Assembly: GCA_028875245.1 (NCBI GenBank)
Contig: JAPPEU010000069.1
Span: 124,001 to 188,000, forward strand
Length of the DNA stretch: 64,000 nt
Direction of reading: 5' to 3'
From: Chloroflexota bacterium
Lineage (GTDB): Bacteria; Chloroflexota; Anaerolineae; Aggregatilineales; Phototrophicaceae
The translations under genes were made by a program, and so were the position numbers. The notes under the pieces are model-generated. The model did not search any database. It had not been told where the DNA came from and saw only the letters and a list, made by a program, of their open reading frames with translations. Each line of letters opens with the position of its first letter. Position 1 is the first letter of the stretch. Below, piece after piece: positions 18,730-29,197 of this stretch.

Positions 18730-20580
18730 ATGCTGCGCAGCCAAATGTTCAAATCAGGACTAAGCGCGTTGCTGGTGGCGCTGGCGCTCGTTCCCGCGCT
18801 GCTGTTTGCCTATAGCGGTCAATTCAGCCGTATGATCGCGGACGACTATTGCCGCATTGAAGCGGGTTTGGCAAATGGGCCTTGGCAAAATGTGGCACAC
18901 TGGCGCAGCATCTGGACCGGATCCTACACAAATTACTTCTTGCACGGCGTCTTTGCGCCCCTGGACTTGCAGATTACGCGGATGCTGCCGGCCGCCACCA
19001 GCTTGCTCTGGCTGATTGGCTTGTTCTGGCTGCTATGGCGCGTCTTTGGATTCGAGGGATGGCGCCGGCACAGGTTATCCGCCGCCCTCATCTGCGCCTC
19101 GCTGCTGCTCGCCACAATGATCGACGCCTTCTATTCGAAGCAGACCTTCTTCCACTACACCGCGCATTTGAGTTATGCCTCGCCGATTGTGCTGTTCACC
19201 ATCTACTTGGCGGCGATTCTTGAAGCAATATGCCGGCTGCGCGCAAGACGAAGTTGGGCGTTAGCGGCGGCGGTCGCCAGCCTTGTCTTCTGCTTCTTGA
19301 ACGCCGGCTTTGCGGAGATGTACCTCGTTGCTCAAGGGACCGCGCTCTTCGTCTTCCTCGTCGCGGCATATCTCTTGGTGCAACATCCGCATCGGCGTCC
19401 GACCCTGCTGCTTCTATCAGCTGGCATGTTTGGCACGGCGACGAGCGCCGTCGTCATGTTGACTGCGCCTGGCGTGATGCTTCGCGCTGCAGACTCGCAC
19501 AGCCTTGTTATGCCCGTGCGCGATCTGCCGGAATTGCTAGATCTGAGCATGGCTCGCGCGGTCGAATACCTAACCGACGCGAATGCCTTTGCCGGCTTTG
19601 CGCTTGTATTTGCGCTTGGCATGGCCGCAGCGCAGATTGCTGGCAAACCGAGCCTGGCTGATACGAGGCCGCTTCGAGCGGGCGTCCCGTCAGCCCCGCT
19701 CTATGCCGGCTTGGCCATACAACTTCTCTTCGTCCCGTTTCTGTGGTCGCATGCAAGTGACAGTCCGCAGTTTTTCGGCCGCTTCAGCTTGCCCTATATG
19801 GCGGTCGTCATACTCAATCTCGCGCTGATAATTGGCTATGGCGCGCTGTTGTGGTGGCGAAACAGACTTAACCAGCAGCTTAGTGAAAATCAGAAACGCC
19901 TGGCGCCGATTGCCGGCCTCGCATTAACTGTGGCCTTCGCCTTATTCATGGCAACCCAGTTGAGAAGCGTTCATATTCGAGCCGAGTTTTTCTTGTATGT
20001 CAGCGCCTTGGTTATACTCGCGAACATATCTGTGCAGTTGTCGCGCGGCCTTCCGCAATCAGTCGCAAAGCGTTGGCGGGAGGTCATAATCGTGTGCTTG
20101 GGGGCGGCTCTGATGTCTTCATTTGTCTTGGCGCTTATCGCATTCTATGCGGTTGGTTTCGTCGGAGCCCGTTACATGGGACCGGTGGCTGTCTTTCAGA
20201 TCTCCGCTGGCTTTGCCTGGGGAGCGCTGGTCGGCTCCGCGCTTGGATGCGTTTTGCGCGCTGCAGGCCCCCGGTCGGCGATAGTTTTGGCTTTCAGGCT
20301 TGCGCCCTTGCTTGTTGTCTTGATGATTGGTATCGGCATCGTCGCAGCCCAAATACGCTGGATTCCGGACCTGCAATTCTTTGCTGACGGATGGGACGAG
20401 CGCCACCAATATATCCTCGAGCAGCGAGACAGCGGTCAGCGTCAAATCGAAATTTGGCCGCTGAGTTACGATTTGGGTAGCGAGTTTCGTAATGTTATGT
20501 CTCCTCGATCTCAAACTTATGAGAACAGCTGCGCCGCGATATACTACGGCGTGGAATCAATAAAACTGGCAGACAGCTAA
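18730..20580 (+). CDS. Polytopic membrane protein, GT-C-like paralog 3
   Basis: FSRMIADDY motif; APLDLQITRMLPAATSLLWLIGLFWLL; C-terminal GWDERHQYILEQRDSGQRQIEIWPLSY...AIYYGVESI. Confidence 0.65.
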   Translation: MLRSQMFKSGLSALLVALALVPALLFAYSGQFSRMIADDYCRIEAGLANGPWQNVAHWRSIWTGSYTNYFLHGVFAPLDLQITRMLPAATSLLWLIGLFWLLWRVFGFEGWRRHRLSAALICASLLLATMIDAFYSKQTFFHYTAHLSYASPIVLFTIYLAAILEAICRLRARRSWALAAAVASLVFCFLNAGFAEMYLVAQGTALFVFLVAAYLLVQHPHRRPTLLLLSAGMFGTATSAVVMLTAPGVMLRAADSHSLVMPVRDLPELLDLSMARAVEYLTDANAFAGFALVFALGMAAAQIAGKPSLADTRPLRAGVPSAPLYAGLAIQLLFVPFLWSHASDSPQFFGRFSLPYMAVVILNLALIIGYGALLWWRNRLNQQLSENQKRLAPIAGLALTVAFALFMATQLRSVHIRAEFFLYVSALVILANISVQLSRGLPQSVAKRWREVIIVCLGAALMSSFVLALIAFYAVGFVGARYMGPVAVFQISAGFAWGALVGSALGCVLRAAGPRSAIVLAFRLAPLLVVLMIGIGIVAAQIRWIPDLQFFADGWDERHQYILEQRDSGQRQIEIWPLSYDLGSEFRNVMSPRSQTYENSCAAIYYGVESIKLADS

Positions 20581-20665
20581 CGTCCTGCCTACCCATTGGC
20601 GCAATCCGCCAACATTAGAATTGTATATTATTTCTGGCAATCGCCCCTGTCGTCTGCCAAGACTA

Positions 20666-20694
20666 TTGACTGGGCAGCGGCGATATGATAAATT
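20666..20694 (+). promoter_or_regulatory. Putative sigma70-type promoter of groESL
   Basis: TTGACT (20666-20671), 17-nt spacer, TAAATT (20689-20694), immediately upstream of the CIRCE-like element. Confidence 0.55.
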
Positions 20695-20706
20695 ATGCGG
20701 TGAAAT

Positions 20707-20733
20707 CTGGCACTCGGGTGCATTGAGTGCCAG
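20707..20733 (+). promoter_or_regulatory. CIRCE-like HrcA operator upstream of groESL
   Basis: CTGGCACTC-N9-GAGTGCCAG perfect inverted repeat with 9-nt spacer, matching the CIRCE architecture (TTAGCACTC-N9-GAGTGCTAA). Confidence 0.82.
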
Positions 20734-20793
20734 CGAAGACAGTCAGACTTTCGTCATGCGGCGAAGGCAACCTTAGTTCAAGGAGGAGATAAA

Positions 20794-21096
20794 ATGCCCG
20801 TCTCGATTCGTCCACTGGGCGACCGCGTCCTGGTTGAACCCGTGGAATCCGAAGAAACATTCGCAGGTGGCGCTTTTGTACTGCCGGAGACGGCCAAGGA
20901 AAAACCGCAGCAGGGGTTGATCCGCGCGGCCGGCCCTGGCAAGTACGACGAAGAGGGCGAAAAACGCATTCCGATGGATGTTCAGGAAGGCGACCGCGTA
21001 CTCTTCGCCAAGTATGCTGGCACTGAGGTAAAGCTTGATGGCGTCAGCATGCTCATCATGAAAGAATCCGACATCCTCGGTATTGTCGAAGCCTAA
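20794..21096 (+). CDS. groES: Co-chaperonin GroES
   Basis: [83 protein letters not shown]. Confidence 0.97.
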   Translation: MPVSIRPLGDRVLVEPVESEETFAGGAFVLPETAKEKPQQGLIRAAGPGKYDEEGEKRIPMDVQEGDRVLFAKYAGTEVKLDGVSMLIMKESDILGIVEA

Positions 21097-22803
<1,707 letters not shown>

Positions 22804-22836
22804 GCCGGCTCCAAGCCAAAGAAACAAACATTTACG

Positions 22837-22864
22837 GGGGACTGTCGCAAGGCAGTCCTCTTTT
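22837..22864 (+). terminator. Rho-independent terminator after groEL
   Basis: GGGGACTG-tcgcaagg-CAGTCCTC hairpin followed by TTTT. Confidence 0.75.
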
Positions 22865-22927
22865 GTATAGTTGAAAAAGTGCTAACAAACAGCAATTAGA
22901 CAAGCCAGACGATTGGAGACAATCGCG

Positions 22928-23158
22928 ATGCAAGATTCAGAAGATCTTCGGGAAATTCGTCTAAACATATTGAAAAAATTGTTCCGCCCATACATTGAGG
23001 GAGATGCAACGTTGGAACAAGTTCTGCTTGACCAAGCCGGGCGGATTGAGGGGCTGGATGAACGCTTGGATCGAGTCGATAAAAACCTAAGAAAGATGAT
23101 CGGAATTCTGAGATCCGGCCAGAAAATCCGGAATCGTGGCAGTTCATTTCACGTCTGA
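22928..23158 (+). CDS. Small coiled-coil-like protein (paralog A)
   Basis: MQDSEDLREIRLNILKKLFRPYIEGDATLEQVLLDQAGRIEGLDERLDRVDKNLRKMIGIL; heptad-like pattern shared with the next ORF. Confidence 0.5.
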   Translation: MQDSEDLREIRLNILKKLFRPYIEGDATLEQVLLDQAGRIEGLDERLDRVDKNLRKMIGILRSGQKIRNRGSSFHV

Positions 23159-23375
23159 AACCAAATCGACTAAACTTTATGATCTGCGCCTTCATCGTCT
23201 TGAGCAATTGACGAGCTCGATGGTGGAGTGCCAAGCCTCGATGGTGCAAATTTTGCAGGATCAATCGGCGCGCCTGGAAAGGATTGGAAAACGTCTGGAC
23301 CGAATAGAAAAGCAGCAAACGCTCATTCTGGATGATCTCGGATTCATCAAAACCATCCTAACAGTGCGCGAGTGA
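23136..23375 (+). CDS. Small coiled-coil-like protein (paralog B)
   Basis: LYDLRLHRLEQLTSSMVECQASMVQILQDQSARLERIGKRLDRIEKQQTLILDDL parallels paralog A (LLDQAGRIEGLDERLDRVDK); overlaps A by 23 nt; GTG start. Confidence 0.5.
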   Translation: MAVHFTSETKSTKLYDLRLHRLEQLTSSMVECQASMVQILQDQSARLERIGKRLDRIEKQQTLILDDLGFIKTILTVRE

Positions 23376-23397
23376 GAGCGCGTCTGAATTGGAATCG

Positions 23398-23427
23398 GAG
23401 GGCTGCCGCAGGGCAGTTCTCTTTTTT
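23398..23427 (+). terminator. Rho-independent terminator after the small coiled-coil ORFs
   Basis: GAGGGCTGC-cgcagg-GCAGTTCTC hairpin (two G.U pairs) followed by TTTTTT. Confidence 0.7.
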
Positions 23428-23572
23428 CGCGTGGTGAATGAGTTTATTCAAGGCTGCAATCTGGCGAGTCCCGGCGTCGACTGGACCGAGACGCGCGCCG
23501 ATTCGGTTGCTCACAGCCGAGCAGCCTCAACGTCGAATCGTCATGAACGCGGCGAGTCGCGGACGGAGACCC

Positions 23573-26071
23573 TTAGATCTGCGCTTCCAGTTCGTCCGCG
23601 ACTTCTTCTTCCTCGACCGTGTACAGCGTCAGACCGCCGTCATCATCGACATCGACGCGCACGACGCTGGCCAGGCCGAATTCACCCGAAAGGATGCCAT
23701 CGGAGAGGCGATCTTCGACTTCGTTTTGGATCAGGCGGCGCAGGGGGCGGGCGCCGAATTCGGGGTTGTAGCCATTGTCTGAGAGCCAGTCGATTCCGCC
23801 ATCGCTGGCTTCCAGCGTGATAGCGTGCTCAAGCAGGCGTTCGCGCACTTTGTTCAATTCAAGGTCGACAATCTGCCTGATCTCGTCGCGGGTGAGCGAG
23901 CGGAAGATGATCGTGGCATCGACGCGATTGAGGAATTCCGGCCGAAACATGCGCTGGAGCTTGTCGGTTACGTTGCGGCTCATGTCCTGATACTGCTCGT
24001 CATCGAGCTTTTCAGCATCCAGATGGGTATTGAAACCCAGGCCGGAATTGGGTTTGATCAACTCGGCGCCGACATTGCTGGTCATCACAATCATCGCATT
24101 GCGAAAATCAACCCGCCGACCGCGCGCGTCCGTCAAGGTGCCTTCTTCCATGACTTGCAGCAGCATATTAAAGGCTTCCGGATGCGCTTTCTCCACCTCG
24201 TCGAAGACGATAATGCTATAGGGGCGGCGCCGCACAGCCTCGGTCAATTGCCCGGCATCTTCGTAGCCGACATAACCGGGAGGCGCCCCGACGAGCCGCG
24301 CGACCGAATGCCGCTCCATGAATTCGCTCATATCAAGCTGGATCAGGGCGTCCTCGCTGCCGAAGAGAAACTCGGCCAGGGCTTTCGTCAACTCGGTTTT
24401 GCCGACGCCGGTCGGGCCGAGGAACATAAAGGAGCCGATGGGGCGCCGCGGATCTTTCAGGCCGGCGCGGGCGCGGCGGACCGCCTTGCTAATGGAGACG
24501 ATGGCTTCGTGCTGCCCGATGATGCGCTCGTGCAGCTTGTCTTCCATCTCCATCAAGCGCTCGCTCTCTTCGTTGGCGATACGCGTGACCGGGATGCCCG
24601 TCCACATCGCCGCCACCTCGGAGATATCCTCGCCGACCAGGCGCGGCTGCCCGGTGTCTTCATTCCAGTTCAGGCGAATATCCGCCAACTTGGCATCCAG
24701 CGACTCGCGCCGAATTCGCAGCGTCTCGGCTTCTTCCGGCTCGCCCGCGTCCTGCAGCAGTTCGATATCTTCGTGAATTTCTTCCAGTTCATCCATAACG
24801 CGGCGCACGGCGGCCGCCTCCGGGCTCTTGTACATGCGCAGCCGCGCGGCCGCTTCGTCAATTAAATCGATCGCTTTATCGGGCAGAAAGCGGTCGGGGA
24901 TGTAACGGGCGGACAGGTTTGCGGCGGTCTCAATGGCGTCGTCGGTGATTTCGACATTATGATGATCTTGATAAGGGAATTTGATGCCTTGCAGGATTTC
25001 AATCGTTTCTTCAATCGTCGGTTCCGCCACTTGAATCTGCTGGAAGCGGCGCTCGAGGGCGGCGTCGCTTTCGATATGCTTGCGATATTCATCGAGGGTG
25101 GTGGCGCCGATGCACTGCAATTCGCCCCGGGCCAGCGCCGGTTTAAGGATGTTGGCGGCGTCGACGCTGCTGCCGGCCGAGCCCGCGCCCACCAGCATGT
25201 GCACCTCGTCAATAAACAGAATGGTATCGGATGCCTTCAGCTCCTCAATGACGCGCTTGAGGCGTTCTTCAAATTGCCCGCGGTACATGGTGCCGGCGAC
25301 CAATGAGCCGACATCCAACTGCAGCACGCGCTTGCGGAGCAGGGGTTTGGGCGTATCGCCCTCGACGATGCGTTGGGCCAAGCCCTCCACGATGGCGGTC
25401 TTGCCGACGCCGGGTTCGCCGATCAGCGCCGGGTTATTCTTTCGCCGGCGGCTCAACACTTGAATGACCCGTTCAATTTCCATCTCGCGGCCGACGACGG
25501 GGTCGAGCTTGCCATTTTCCGCCAGGCTAGTCAGGTCGGTCGCCAATTGATCAACGAGAGGTGTGCTGTCTTTGCGCGAGCCTTTGCCTTGGGGGCGGTC
25601 CTGCGTTCTCTGCGCCGATTGCACCGGGCTCTCCTGCAGCACTTTGCTGGTCTGCCGGCGCACCTCCTCCGGGCTTACGCCCAGCCGCCGCAGCACATCC
25701 AGCGCGATGCCTTCCTGTTGGCGGACCAGGCCCAGCAGCAGATGCTCCGTGCCGATGTAATGATGGCCCATCCGGCGCGCTTCATCGACCGCCAACTCGA
25801 GCACTTTTTTGGTCCCCGGCGACAGGTCCAACTGCACATGGCTGCGGCGCTCGTCAGCCGTCGACAGCCGCGACACAAGTTCTTCCACCCTGCGCGCATC
25901 CAAGCCCAAGTCGCGCAGGACGCGCCCGGCAACCCCGCCATCTTCGCGCATCAAGCCGAGAAGCAGATGCTCCGTTCCAATCTGATGGTGCTGCAGTCGT
26001 TCGGCCTCTTCCTGCGCCAGGCTCAGCACACGCCGCGCCCGCTGTGTGAAGCGTTCCATTTTATTCGGCAC
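23573..26071 (-). CDS. clpC: ATP-dependent Clp protease ATP-binding subunit ClpC
   Basis: Two Clp_N repeats, two AAA+ modules ([32 protein letters not shown]), UVR-like middle region, ClpB D2-small domain. Confidence 0.95.
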   Translation of the reverse strand: MPNKMERFTQRARRVLSLAQEEAERLQHHQIGTEHLLLGLMREDGGVAGRVLRDLGLDARRVEELVSRLSTADERRSHVQLDLSPGTKKVLELAVDEARRMGHHYIGTEHLLLGLVRQQEGIALDVLRRLGVSPEEVRRQTSKVLQESPVQSAQRTQDRPQGKGSRKDSTPLVDQLATDLTSLAENGKLDPVVGREMEIERVIQVLSRRRKNNPALIGEPGVGKTAIVEGLAQRIVEGDTPKPLLRKRVLQLDVGSLVAGTMYRGQFEERLKRVIEELKASDTILFIDEVHMLVGAGSAGSSVDAANILKPALARGELQCIGATTLDEYRKHIESDAALERRFQQIQVAEPTIEETIEILQGIKFPYQDHHNVEITDDAIETAANLSARYIPDRFLPDKAIDLIDEAAARLRMYKSPEAAAVRRVMDELEEIHEDIELLQDAGEPEEAETLRIRRESLDAKLADIRLNWNEDTGQPRLVGEDISEVAAMWTGIPVTRIANEESERLMEMEDKLHERIIGQHEAIVSISKAVRRARAGLKDPRRPIGSFMFLGPTGVGKTELTKALAEFLFGSEDALIQLDMSEFMERHSVARLVGAPPGYVGYEDAGQLTEAVRRRPYSIIVFDEVEKAHPEAFNMLLQVMEEGTLTDARGRRVDFRNAMIVMTSNVGAELIKPNSGLGFNTHLDAEKLDDEQYQDMSRNVTDKLQRMFRPEFLNRVDATIIFRSLTRDEIRQIVDLELNKVRERLLEHAITLEASDGGIDWLSDNGYNPEFGARPLRRLIQNEVEDRLSDGILSGEFGLASVVRVDVDDDGGLTLYTVEEEEVADELEAQI

Positions 26072-26324
26072 GGTCTAACTCCTCCAACATCAGCGGCCCG
26101 ACTCTGGGGCCCGTCCGAAAGTTAAGCCTACCCGCAATTATACCAGCACTTGCGTCTCGTCGTGATATGCCTTCTTAAATCTTCACAAGAATTTCACGCC
26201 TCAGGTTCCGGCGCAAGCTCGCGAATCAATACTAGCGGATGCATCCCGTTTTATCAACGCAGACTCAACCGCAAGGAACAAGGAGGCGGGAATATCGCAG
26301 GGCGGCGGCCTTGAAAATGCCGAA

Positions 26325-27092
26325 TCAGTTGTCGCCGGGGCGGCGCAGCCTGAGGATCAATTCATCAAGTTCAATGCCCGCCTCAAGCAGGATGCGGCTG
26401 AGAGCGCCGTCTCGATTCTGAAGCAGGCCGAGAAGCAGATGCCGCTCGTCCAGCAGCAGAGAACCAGAATGCCCGACTTCTTTCAGCGCTTCTTCCAGCG
26501 CGGCTTTGACGTCGGGCGAGAGATCGACAGGCAAATGGCTGATTTGACCCGACGATCGGCTGGTCGTCCGCAAGAGGAAGTATTCGATATTGCTAGAGAT
26601 TGCAGGTCGAGAAGAGCCGGGCGCGGCGCTTCGCGTGGCGGGCGGCAGCTGCTCTTGCATGACAGCGGCGACTTGCTGGCGAACTTGCTCAGGCTGGATG
26701 TTCAGCTCTTGCAATATGTCGACAGCGACGCCTTCCGGTGGACGAAGCAAGCCCAGGAGCAGGTGCTCCGTGCCGATGTAATTTTGCTGTAGACGGCGCG
26801 CCTCATTGACGGCTAGCTCCAGCACTTGCTTTGTGCCCGCGGACAAATCAAACTGCGCGTCTGGCCTGGTTTCATCATCAGTGGAAATTCGCCTAACCTG
26901 CTCTTCAACGCGCCGCGTATCCAAACCCAGATTGCGCAGGGCGCGCCCGGCCGCGCCGCCCTCTTCTCGCATCAAGCCGAGCAGCAGATGTTCTGGTCTG
27001 ATTTGATGATGCTGAAAACTGATCGCCGCCTCCTGAGCCAGGCTCAGCACACGGCGCGCCCGCTGCGAAAAACGTTCCATTTTGTTTGGCAC
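26325..27092 (-). CDS. Stand-alone Clp N-terminal domain protein (Clp_N repeats, no AAA+ module)
   Basis: [44 protein letters not shown]... closely resembles the ClpC N-terminus; second copy [20 protein letters not shown]; third LLLDERHLLLGLLQNRDGALSRILLEAGI; no Walker motifs. Confidence 0.85.
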   Translation of the reverse strand: MPNKMERFSQRARRVLSLAQEAAISFQHHQIRPEHLLLGLMREEGGAAGRALRNLGLDTRRVEEQVRRISTDDETRPDAQFDLSAGTKQVLELAVNEARRLQQNYIGTEHLLLGLLRPPEGVAVDILQELNIQPEQVRQQVAAVMQEQLPPATRSAAPGSSRPAISSNIEYFLLRTTSRSSGQISHLPVDLSPDVKAALEEALKEVGHSGSLLLDERHLLLGLLQNRDGALSRILLEAGIELDELILRLRRPGDN

Positions 27093-27199
27093 AGCAAATA
27101 CATCCCGCTCATAAAAACTGGCCGCCTGTTAATCATGCTACGCTTTGAGGGAAGAGATGTCAAATCTAGCAGCTCAAAGTTGCTCATATAAATGAGCGC

Positions 27200-27331
27200 T
27201 GTAGGGGCGTTTGACCCGCAGTGTCGGCGGTCAGTGTCGGCGGTCAGTGTCTACGCGACCTATGTCGCGGCACCGAAACGCCCAAAGAATTGCGCTTTGA
27301 GAAGCGGGCGTCTCAGCGAGAGGCCCCTACA
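27200..27331. repeat. Larger tgtaggggcg...gcccctaca intergenic element with internal tandem repeat
   Basis: tgtaggggcg at left, aggcccctaca at right; internal (cagtgtcggcggt)x2 tandem. Confidence 0.65.
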
Positions 27332-27395
27332 ATTTTCCAAAAGGAAGGGCGCCGACATGGACGCCCCTTGTATAATTCTTGTCACTGCTGCTCGG

Positions 27396-29024
27396 CTAGT
27401 CTTCGGTTTCGGCTTGCGCGTCCGGCGTTTCCGCCGCGGCTTGGGCTTCCGGCGCTTCGTCTTCAGCCGCCTGGTCTTGCAGCGTGACCGATTCTTGAAT
27501 CGCCATCTCCCAATCGAGATCGAGGTATTCGGTAGAATTGACCGATTTCAAACTCAGGCCGAGGCGGCGGTCTCGAATATCTATCTTGACGACGCGCAGG
27601 ACGAGCTCATCGCCGCGATTGACGACCTCGCGCGGATGGGTGACGCGCTCGCCCGAGAGCTCGGAAATATGGATGAGCCCCTCGATGGCGTCATAGTCTG
27701 TCAAGCGGGCGAAGGCGCCAAACTTGGTGAGTTTTGTGATACGGCCGCGCACCAACTGGCCGCGGCGGAGGGCGGTCGCGACTTCGTCCCATGGATCGCG
27801 CAGGACGCGCCGCCGGCTCAAGCCGATCCGCTTTGCCTTGGGATCAATGCTGATGACTTCGACCTCAACTTCGTCGCCCACTTTGACGGCCTGGCGCGGG
27901 TGGGTGACGTGCCCCCATGCCAATTCAGAAACATGCACAAGGCCCTCGCCGCCGCCGATATCAACGAATGCGCCAAAATTCTCCAGGCTGACGACGAGCC
28001 CGCTTCGGATATCGCCGACCTTCAACTCGGCGATCAGCGCTTCCTTGCGCGCTTGACGAACCTCGCGCGACGCGGCGCGTTCAGACAAGATTAGCCGGTT
28101 GCGATGGCGATCGACTTCCATCACCTTGACGCCGATCGGCTGATTGACCATGGGGCCGTAGCGTTCTTCCGGCGTCGCGCCGGACATGCTCCGGGCTCGT
28201 TCTTCCGCCAGTTGGCTCTGCGGCACGAAGCCACGCAGGCGGCCGAAGCGCACAATCAGCCCGCCTTTGTTGTACCCGCCAATCAAGGCGTCGTACATAG
28301 CTTTGGATTTGGCGAAATCTTCGGCGTTGCGCCAATCCAGTTCTTCCAGCGCGTGATTGATTGACAGAATCGTTTCGCCACGATGATTGCGCGGGTTGAC
28401 GACGTAAACATCAATCTCGGCGCCGACAACCAGCGATTCGAGCAGCTTGCGCGTCATTAGTTCCAGCTCGCGGCCGGGCACGACGCCCTGGTCGCCTTCC
28501 CCGAGGTCGACGGTCACCGCGGTCGGTTTCGTGGCGCTGATGACACCGCGATAAACCTGACCCCGCTTGAAGCGCGATGTTTCTTTGGCGGGCGCCGGCT
28601 CTTCAGCCACTTCCGCTTCGGTCGCGCCTTGCGACTCCGCCGGGGCGGCCGCTTCTTCGGCGGCGGCAGCCTCGTCGGGGTGGTCTTCGCTCGCGGCGTC
28701 CGCTTCTTCAGCGGGCGCTTCGGCGACGGACTGCGCCCCAGCGGCGTCGGCGTCGATTGTAGGCTGTGCCGGTTCTTCGGCGGCTTCGCTCTCCTCCGGC
28801 GCAGGGGCTTGAGCTTCTGCGCTTGCGTCCGCTGCTGTTTCGACGGCGCCCGACCCGTTAACGGCCTCTGATGATTCCGCCGCTTCCGCTTCTTCGCTCG
28901 CCGCTTCGATTGCTGCGGCGTCGTCGGCCGCGCCGGCGGGTTCTTCCGCTGCTGGTGGCGTCAACTCGGCGGACGAAGCTTCCGTAGCCAGTTCCTCGTC
29001 TTTGCCGCGTTCCTCTAGACTCAT
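27396..29024 (-). CDS. rpsA: 30S ribosomal protein S1-like protein (four S1 domains) with long acidic N- and C-terminal extensions
   Basis: GQVYRGVISATKPTAVTVDLGEGDQGVVP; GGLIVRFGRLRGFVPQSQL; GDIRSGLVVSLENFGAFVDIGGGEGLVHVSELAWG; GQLVRGRITKLTKFGAFARLTDYDAIEGLIHISEL. Confidence 0.9.
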   Translation of the reverse strand: MSLEERGKDEELATEASSAELTPPAAEEPAGAADDAAAIEAASEEAEAAESSEAVNGSGAVETAADASAEAQAPAPEESEAAEEPAQPTIDADAAGAQSVAEAPAEEADAASEDHPDEAAAAEEAAAPAESQGATEAEVAEEPAPAKETSRFKRGQVYRGVISATKPTAVTVDLGEGDQGVVPGRELELMTRKLLESLVVGAEIDVYVVNPRNHRGETILSINHALEELDWRNAEDFAKSKAMYDALIGGYNKGGLIVRFGRLRGFVPQSQLAEERARSMSGATPEERYGPMVNQPIGVKVMEVDRHRNRLILSERAASREVRQARKEALIAELKVGDIRSGLVVSLENFGAFVDIGGGEGLVHVSELAWGHVTHPRQAVKVGDEVEVEVISIDPKAKRIGLSRRRVLRDPWDEVATALRRGQLVRGRITKLTKFGAFARLTDYDAIEGLIHISELSGERVTHPREVVNRGDELVLRVVKIDIRDRRLGLSLKSVNSTEYLDLDWEMAIQESVTLQDQAAEDEAPEAQAAAETPDAQAETED

Positions 29025-29197
29025 GGCGGTTTCCGTTTCACCTTGAATTGCGCCAAGCCATTATAGCCATAGAGCCACCATAGTCAAATGACAATTCGGT
29101 CGCGGTTATTTGTTGCGCTTGGCTTTGGGGGCGGCTGCCCGTCCGATTATGGCAAGATGAAGCCCGGCAAGGGGAGCTGGACCCGCGCTAAGGCGTT

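Noticed and set aside
23136-23375. Programmed frameshift joining the two small coiled-coil ORFs
   Set aside because: The overlap contains no obvious slippery heptamer, and each ORF carries a full copy of the shared motif, so tandem paralogs are the simpler reading.
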